This document shows, in pieces, positions 59,124 through 64,000 of a DNA stretch of 64,000 nucleotides. The position numbers were made by a program, and so were the translations under genes. Numbering within the stretch: the stretch's first letter is position 1; the number at the start of each line of letters is the position of its first letter. Source of the stretch: UBA1447 sp002329225 (GTDB taxonomy: Bacteria > Bacillota > Clostridia > Oscillospirales > Acutalibacteraceae); the NCBI GenBank assembly GCA_050946835.1, contig JBMNVN010000003.1, positions 248,001-312,000 on the forward strand, read 5' to 3'. Below the pieces are notes generated by a model. That model saw only the letters and a program-made list of their open reading frames with translations, was not told the origin of the DNA and did not search any database.

Positions 59124-59633
59124 TCATTTTTTAAAAAACGAAAAAAAACTTTTAAGGGGACAGCTTGCCTTTGAGTCTTGCCGTTTAGTTTGTTCAACGG
59201 TACTGTCTGTTTTAGGGACGGGCGCTTGAGGTTGGGACTCCTCCTCTTCCCCTGCAAGATATTCAGACAAAGATTTTGCCATTATTAAGGTTTCAGCATT
59301 TGGAGCAGTTTGATATATGGTTCCCTCCGAGTCTTGCCAAATTACAATACCGTCAATGTTTGCCTCCTCCACCACATACCAAAGTTCCGCAATATCCAAA
59401 TACGCTTTTTGTTCTTTTGTAACTAAAACTACGTTCAAACGTTTTGTTTCGGTTAATCCGGTAAGTTCACGGCCGTCAAAGCAGGCAAGACCTATCTCTT
59501 TTAAGTATTTACGGTACTCTTCCGCAAATGAAACACCCAATTCTTTTTCAGCCGCAATAATTTCTTTATCCGTTCTTCCGTCCGAACCGTTGTAGTCCGG
59601 CATACTCTTTATTATTTTAACTATATCGCTCAT
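59124..59633 (-). CDS. SMI1/KNR4 (SUKH) family immunity protein
   Basis: The 169-residue protein has an N-terminal SUKH domain (to about residue 125): Ile-Ala-Ala-Glu-Lys-Glu-Leu-Gly-Val-Ser-Phe near 27, Glu-Glu-Tyr-Arg-Lys-Tyr-Leu-Lys-Glu-Ile-Gly near 38-48, Leu-Trp-Tyr-Val-Val-Glu and Asp-Gly-Ile-Val-Ile-Trp-Gln-Asp-Ser-Glu-Gly-Thr-Ile-Tyr-Gln. The tail is Gln/Pro-rich with a Lys-Lys end. SUKH proteins bind and neutralise toxin domains, especially nucleases. The gene begins 18 bases after the LHH-toxin gene with GAGGAGG in front. It is the third gene of the 59.1-62.7 kb operon and most likely its antidote. Confidence 0.82.
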   Translation of the reverse strand: MSDIVKIIKSMPDYNGSDGRTDKEIIAAEKELGVSFAEEYRKYLKEIGLACFDGRELTGLTETKRLNVVLVTKEQKAYLDIAELWYVVEEANIDGIVIWQDSEGTIYQTAPNAETLIMAKSLSEYLAGEEEESQPQAPVPKTDSTVEQTKRQDSKASCPLKSFFSFFKK

Positions 59634-59651
59634 TATCAGAAACCTCCTCTA

Positions 59652-60863
59652 TTAGCATAAAAAATTGCCAACATATTGCCAAAATTCTTTTTTTGTTTTT
59701 TCAAAAGCTATTCGATCAATTTCAGATTTCTTACTGGAGTGTAAAAAGGAATTATTTCCGTTACCAGTATGTTGATTTTTAGTAAGAACAGCAAGCGTAC
59801 CGTCATTTTTCTGCCCGATATGATGCAGCTGATACGGTTCCCCTGTAGCAGGTTCAATGGGAGGATGGCCTTTTTGCATTCTCACACGATTTGTTACCTT
59901 CTCTCCGCCGAGCTCACTAACATAGTTTAAATCAATATCCTGTACTAAAGCCGTTCTTCCGTTTACCATTGCCGGCTTCAACCCGGCCTCTTTGTAAACC
60001 CGGTATTCATCAAAGTTGCGCATTTCTGAAATCACATCGTTTGGGAGAGCGGATTCTGACTGGATAATGGCCGCCTCGTTCATTGTCAAACCGCCTTTTG
60101 TTGCTGTTTTGAGCCAAAACGCTTCCTTGGCACCGCCAACAACAGCGCCGCTGATAGCCCCCCACTTGAACCCTTCACTTGCGCCGAGAGCGGCCGCTTC
60201 CATTGCTTCGTTAAAATCTCCGGTTTCAACACCTCTCACAATACCGGCGGAGAGGCCTCCAATCACAGCGGAAGAGATTGCAAATTCTGTTGCCGTTGTT
60301 GCGGATGCCGCAAAAATTGCGCTCACAGCAGGGGCGCCGATGCCGCCTGTTACAACGGAAACCGTCACGCAAAGCAAGATAACTCCCGTACCGATAGCAA
60401 TATTCTTCATTATGGTCTCGTCAGAAACATCCTCAATTTCCTGTAATTTCTGTACGGTGGTTGTCCCGTCTTCACCTACTGTAAAAACATACTTTGCGCC
60501 TTGAAATACCTCGTCCAATTCAGCAAGCGTATATCCGAAATAGATATTGGGCTGCGAATTATAAACAACTTCCTCAAGATACTCTTTTGATATGTAGACC
60601 GCACTTACATTTTCTACAAGGTATTTATCGCTGTTTAGGGATAAGACGGTATCCCGATAAACCAAATCTTCAATATAGGCAAGCAGCCTCTCGTCATCCA
60701 AAGAAGAAAACTGCGGTTCAAAATCCTCCCACCGAGTTTGTTCTTCGGCAAGGGATGTTGTGCTTTCAACACTGCTTTCATCCGGATTCTCGGGGATATT
60801 TTTAGCGCACCCCGTAAGCAAAAGAACTAAGCAAAGGAGCAGGGCGGTTATTCGTTTAATCAT
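59652..60863 (-). CDS. Lipoprotein with C-terminal LHH nuclease toxin domain
   Basis: The 403-residue protein opens with a lipoprotein signal; the lipobox Leu-Leu-Thr-Gly-Cys places the lipid on Cys19. After a region of about 120 polar residues, a long Gly/Ala/Val-rich hydrophobic part (about 150-235) resembles the pre-toxin segments of polymorphic toxins that enter membranes. The C-terminal 110 residues contain Gln-Leu-His-His-Ile-Gly-Gln near residue 346, Leu-Ala-Val-Leu-Thr, Gln-His near 365 and Phe-Leu-His-Ser-Ser, the pattern of the LHH branch of HNH/endonuclease VII toxins (PF14411). The start overlaps the preceding gene by 4 bases (ATGA). It probably harms rival cells after contact. 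Confidence 0.82.
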   Translation of the reverse strand: MIKRITALLLCLVLLLTGCAKNIPENPDESSVESTTSLAEEQTRWEDFEPQFSSLDDERLLAYIEDLVYRDTVLSLNSDKYLVENVSAVYISKEYLEEVVYNSQPNIYFGYTLAELDEVFQGAKYVFTVGEDGTTTVQKLQEIEDVSDETIMKNIAIGTGVILLCVTVSVVTGGIGAPAVSAIFAASATTATEFAISSAVIGGLSAGIVRGVETGDFNEAMEAAALGASEGFKWGAISGAVVGGAKEAFWLKTATKGGLTMNEAAIIQSESALPNDVISEMRNFDEYRVYKEAGLKPAMVNGRTALVQDIDLNYVSELGGEKVTNRVRMQKGHPPIEPATGEPYQLHHIGQKNDGTLAVLTKNQHTGNGNNSFLHSSKKSEIDRIAFEKTKKEFWQYVGNFLC

Positions 60864-62731
60864 TTCGCACCTCCTGTGTTTTCATAGCTGCTATCGGTTT
60901 CCCCTTTTCTTTTTTTGATAACTGCAAATGCGGCGGCAGCAACAACCGCACAAACAGTAATTACGGCAAACACAACTTTTACAGCGGAACCGCCTTTAGA
61001 ATCTTCCGCACTCCGTTCGGCACCGCTTTCGCCGTTTGCGGGAACTTCCGTTGTCGGCAATGTCATAGATTCATCTTTTTCGGGTTTCTTAATGTCAACA
61101 CCGGCAAGTTGCATTGTACCGTCATCGGAAATTTCCGCCCCCTGTGCAACAAGACTCTTGATTTCCTTAATGGACAATCCTGTGGTCATATGAGCGCGCA
61201 GGATGTTATTTGTGCCGACATATATTTTCTTGACGGTAAACTGATTTGTGTATTCATTGCTGACGGTAATGGTGTAAATGCCGTCCTCCGTATATTCGGC
61301 TCCGTCTTTTGCCGGACCGTTAAACCGTGTATCTTCCACAAGACCGTCCGCACTGTCTTTCAGCACTTCCAACTTAAGGTTGATTTTTAAGTACCGGGAT
61401 TTTGCCAAATCAAGCCGGAAGCCGTTTTCAGTCATTGAACTGTTCGTCAATTCGTTGCCTGTTGCAACATCAAAGGGGTAAACCATACAGTTACCGTTCC
61501 TGACGGAGAATTTGAAGAAGATTCGATAATGCCCGGTCTTATTTGTAACTCCCGCTTTTGTGACTTCGTAATTAAGGGCAACCTCATAATCACCCTCCTC
61601 AAACAACTGCACCTTTGTATTGGCACCGACGATTGCATTTGCCTCAAGGTAATTTGTGTAGATAGTCGGTTGCGCTTTCACATTATTATAGTCCGTGTAT
61701 CGGGTAATCAGCACCCCGCGGCCGAAATTCATTTTCGCCGTTTCAAAATATTGGTCATATCCTTCCGTGTCTGCAGTAATTGACAATTTCTCATTGCCGT
61801 TCAAACCGTTGATGTTTTGATTTAATTTGAACCACAGGGTTACTTTATCCCCAACATTTTTCAGAAAGACCACCTTTCCGTTGGGAGCGGCAACTTCATC
61901 GGTATACCCGCTGACAAAAAAGTTTCCGAGTTCCCAACCGTAATGGATATCTTTCTTATCAATCTGCTTTTGTCCGAAGTATCCGTCAAAGCTTTCGACC
62001 TTGGTTTTTGTTCCAAGACTGTATATCTGATTAGGCACAACCGGACTTGCCTCTGCGCTACTTGAGCAAGCATAGAACTCATATACCTCGGCATATTTTT
62101 TGTTAATGTATTTATCCCAAATTCTGCCTTTTTCAGTTCTGATTCTCAACTCATAAACAACAATCACTCTGTAATAGCAGCCGTTAATCAACTGCACATC
62201 GGTAGCAGTATAAATTGAACTTTTGCGAATAGGCACATCGCTAAATGCGTTGAAGGTTGCCTTCTCATCAATCCAGTTTTTTCTGTCATTGGAGGTTTGA
62301 ATGATTACGGCGCCCTTCATAATTTTTGAGTCAAAAGACATATCCGCAACATTTTTACTTTTGTCATCAACAAGATGCCAAAAATCTTCAGCGGCATTAA
62401 GCTTCTCGTCCGTGTAATCATAGAAAAAGTCCAACTTCCCGTCTGCGATTTCATAGAACGGAACACCCGATTTCTCATTTACAGCGGCTATATTTCCGCT
62501 AATGCCAAAGGTCCCGTATGTGTTATTTTTGCTTGTGTTTCTGTGGGTCGTACTTTCATGGAATTCATAATGGCTGTCCTCATCGAACACATAGAGCTTC
62601 CCAATGACTTCCGTTTTTCCGTCTACCGCAATTACGGTTCCGTGGAGCGAGCACAGGAGCATGATTATTGCAAGAAGCAATATCACTGATTTTCCCATCT
62701 TTTGAAATAATCTTTTATAGCTTGCTGCCAT
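60860..62731 (-). CDS. Surface-exposed membrane-anchored protein of unknown function
   Basis: The 623-residue protein has a signal peptide (about 1-36, cleaved near Val-Ile-Ala-Val), a large extracellular part rich in Tyr, Asn and beta-type sequence, a Ser/Glu/Pro linker near 555-580, one membrane span (about 583-605) and a Lys-Arg-Lys-rich inner end. No Leu-Pro-x-Thr-Gly motif is present. I recall similar unannotated proteins from clostridia but no domain name. It is the first gene of the operon with the lipo-nuclease and SUKH genes, coupled by an ATGA overlap. It could display or help deliver the toxin, or act as a receptor. AAGGAGGTC precedes the ATG. Confidence 0.75.
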   Translation of the reverse strand: MAASYKRLFQKMGKSVILLLAIIMLLCSLHGTVIAVDGKTEVIGKLYVFDEDSHYEFHESTTHRNTSKNNTYGTFGISGNIAAVNEKSGVPFYEIADGKLDFFYDYTDEKLNAAEDFWHLVDDKSKNVADMSFDSKIMKGAVIIQTSNDRKNWIDEKATFNAFSDVPIRKSSIYTATDVQLINGCYYRVIVVYELRIRTEKGRIWDKYINKKYAEVYEFYACSSSAEASPVVPNQIYSLGTKTKVESFDGYFGQKQIDKKDIHYGWELGNFFVSGYTDEVAAPNGKVVFLKNVGDKVTLWFKLNQNINGLNGNEKLSITADTEGYDQYFETAKMNFGRGVLITRYTDYNNVKAQPTIYTNYLEANAIVGANTKVQLFEEGDYEVALNYEVTKAGVTNKTGHYRIFFKFSVRNGNCMVYPFDVATGNELTNSSMTENGFRLDLAKSRYLKINLKLEVLKDSADGLVEDTRFNGPAKDGAEYTEDGIYTITVSNEYTNQFTVKKIYVGTNNILRAHMTTGLSIKEIKSLVAQGAEISDDGTMQLAGVDIKKPEKDESMTLPTTEVPANGESGAERSAEDSKGGSAVKVVFAVITVCAVVAAAAFAVIKKRKGETDSSYENTGGAK

Positions 62732-62878
62732 TATTTCGACCTCCTTTTTTCCTCAGAATGTATTACACCACGAATATGCCAATATTTCAAGATGTTCGGC
62801 ATGATTTGAACGGAATTTTCGATAAATAAACTGTATAAAAGGCAGGCGACAGTTCCACAATGCTTATTCAGAAATTAA

Positions 62879-62926
62879 AAGGCGGGGTTTGTGCCCGATT
62901 GAGTACAAACTCCGCCTTATTTTTTA
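62879..62926. terminator. Bidirectional hairpin between the toxin operon and the phage-tail-like gene
   Basis: AAGGCGGGGTTTGT (62879-62892) and ACAAACTCCGCCTT (62905-62918) form a 14-base stem with one wobble pair, flanked by A- and T-runs. It lies 80 bases beyond the stop of the minus-strand gene at 62999. Confidence 0.7.
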
Positions 62927-62998
62927 GCTGTAAATCAATTCGTTTTCTATTTTTTCTCTGCACGATTGCGACAAACACCCGGCACCATTGGTCGTTTT

Positions 62999-63841
62999 TT
63001 ATTTGAACGCAATATAAAAATATGCGGCGCCTGAAAGGTTTAAGCCCGCCGAACAGCCTTCAACCGTATAGGCGGAACCTTGCAGGAGTTTAAACCCGCT
63101 CGTGCCGAGTTCCAGCCCCAGAGTACCGCCGTCCTCCGCCGCAAAGCCCCAATAACTGCGGCCGCTACCCGTACTTGCGTCAAAAGTGACTGACGGATAT
63201 TCAGCCGCAAACACCGCTACCGTCTTAGGTCTAAAGCCCAGAGTGATTGTGCGGGAAGACATTCCGTTGCCGAAGTAACTCCCCGTTACAAAGGGGCTGT
63301 TCCACAGTTCTTTATCCTGCCCGGTCACATGAATTTCGCTGTCGCTTATGTGGCTGCCGCAGAGCAGGTCTTTGCTTAAAAAGGAAGGGAAACTCAGCCC
63401 CGTACTCACCGCCGGGCAAAAGTCGGCCTGAATGTTTATAAATGCGCTCAGCACCAGGGCGTCGGTATCCCTGTCCGCTTTAATCTGCCCGCAGCCGGAA
63501 TTTAAAATGTTCAGCTCGGAACCGAAATTCAGGCAATCCACCACATCGGTGAACACGTCATAACAGGTTTCTCCCCCCAAGGCAAAGGGCACATGCACGG
63601 CAAACTTAATTTTAATCGCCGCCAAACGGCAGTGCTCGTTTTTTATAAGCACCCCTTCATCATTTTCGGTAAAGCTGTCCTCAATAATAATATCCTCAAT
63701 CCCCACCGCAACGGTCACTTTCTTCAAGGGTATCGCCTTGGGTGCGGGCGGGAACTCCGTAATAAAACGGATATTCGCCAGTTCCGGCCTTGTTTTAAGC
63801 CAATCGACTATGCCGCCGGGCAGGGCGCTTATCTCACTCAT
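62999..63841 (-). CDS. Phage-tail-like structural protein (tentative)
   Basis: The 280-residue protein has no signal or membrane segment. The N-terminal 160 residues (Gly-Ile-Val-Asp-Trp-Leu-Lys-Thr, then Lys-Val-Thr-Val-Ala-Val-Gly) look like tail-completion or baseplate-linked proteins of Firmicute phages. The C-terminal part has Ser-Arg-Thr-Ile-Thr-Leu-Gly-Phe-Arg-Pro-Lys-Thr-Val-Ala-Val-Phe near residue 215, a pattern I know from phage tail-fibre/spike ends. The ATG at 63841 follows GGAAAG; the frame opens further upstream without a site. No other phage gene is in the window; upstream genes would lie beyond 64000. It could be part of a prophage edge or a phage-derived remnant. Confidence 0.4.
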   Translation of the reverse strand: MSEISALPGGIVDWLKTRPELANIRFITEFPPAPKAIPLKKVTVAVGIEDIIIEDSFTENDEGVLIKNEHCRLAAIKIKFAVHVPFALGGETCYDVFTDVVDCLNFGSELNILNSGCGQIKADRDTDALVLSAFINIQADFCPAVSTGLSFPSFLSKDLLCGSHISDSEIHVTGQDKELWNSPFVTGSYFGNGMSSRTITLGFRPKTVAVFAAEYPSVTFDASTGSGRSYWGFAAEDGGTLGLELGTSGFKLLQGSAYTVEGCSAGLNLSGAAYFYIAFK

Positions 63842-64000
63842 ATCATCTTCCTTTCCTACGCTTATAATAAGCATTTTTGTCAATGCGGAACAGCATTTTA
63901 TGCACAATCCGCCTGTAAAGGTTAAGCGCTTTACAGCGCTTTTGACCCGCCTTTTAATTTTTAATCAATCCACACCTGTCATTTCTCTGATTATCGCCCA

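Noticed and set aside
1..64000. CRISPR arrays, rRNA genes, insertion sequences and transposases.
   Set aside because: No regularly spaced repeats, rRNA motifs or transposase-like proteins were found in the window.

Overview
The window looks like chromosomal DNA of a clostridial Firmicute (Bacillota), probably an uncultured anaerobic polysaccharide degrader. The evidence is strong AGGAGG-type ribosome binding sites, frequent TTG starts, TTGACA/TATAAT promoters, a Bacillus-type LexA box, dockerin and BspA-type surface proteins, GPH-family sugar transporters, and the clostridial type of PurF-like protein that begins Met-Gly-Gly. I call about 48 protein genes and two tRNA-Ser genes. I see no rRNA, CRISPR array or insertion sequence, and only one weak hint of phage DNA, at the right edge.

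Left part (1-15.5 kb): the tail of a DUF4143 ATPase; a coenzyme F420 glutamate-ligase-like protein; three consecutive, nearly identical GPH/MFS transporters, with a fourth divergent relative at 11.7-13.2 kb and a more distant GPH carrier at 10-11.4 kb; a TrkA/TrkH potassium uptake operon; a GtrA-like membrane protein; and a DNA polymerase IV gene with its small partner, under a clear LexA operator.

Middle part (15.7-38 kb): two ceramidase-like hydrolases (one secreted, one apparently cytoplasmic), a PurF-like protein lacking the glutaminase cysteine with a glycerophosphodiesterase downstream, a second DUF4143 ATPase whose promoter lies between two copies of a repeat, YbaK, a P-type ATPase, a hemolysin III protein, a secreted phosphoesterase with a nitroreductase, a LytTR/LiaF-like pair, YgjV, GTP-type PEP carboxykinase divergent from a TetR regulator with candidate operators between them, a secreted GH31 enzyme, two tRNA-Ser genes and a DUF6259-like protein.

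Right part (38-64 kb): a tandem pair of secreted leucine-rich-repeat/dockerin proteins that share the same body but carry different dockerins; a lipoprotein behind a membrane protein that is an in-frame fusion of two tandem copies; a K+/H+ antiporter; carbonic anhydrase; a secreted PHP protein; GH2 and GH5 enzymes in one operon; GH38; an ECF S component; glutaredoxin and thioredoxin reductase; a DUF234 ATPase; ribosomal protein L25; and a three-gene operon of a surface protein, a lipoprotein ending in an LHH nuclease toxin domain and a SUKH immunity protein. A phage-tail-like gene closes the window.

Taken together, the genes suggest glycan and lipid scavenging at the cell surface (GH2, GH5, GH31, GH38, GPH carriers, dockerin proteins, phosphoesterases and ceramidase-like enzymes), potassium homeostasis and contact-type competition. 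The most novel-looking unit is the surface protein/lipo-nuclease/SUKH operon at 59.1-62.7 kb. All family assignments are from reading motifs by eye; no database search was run.
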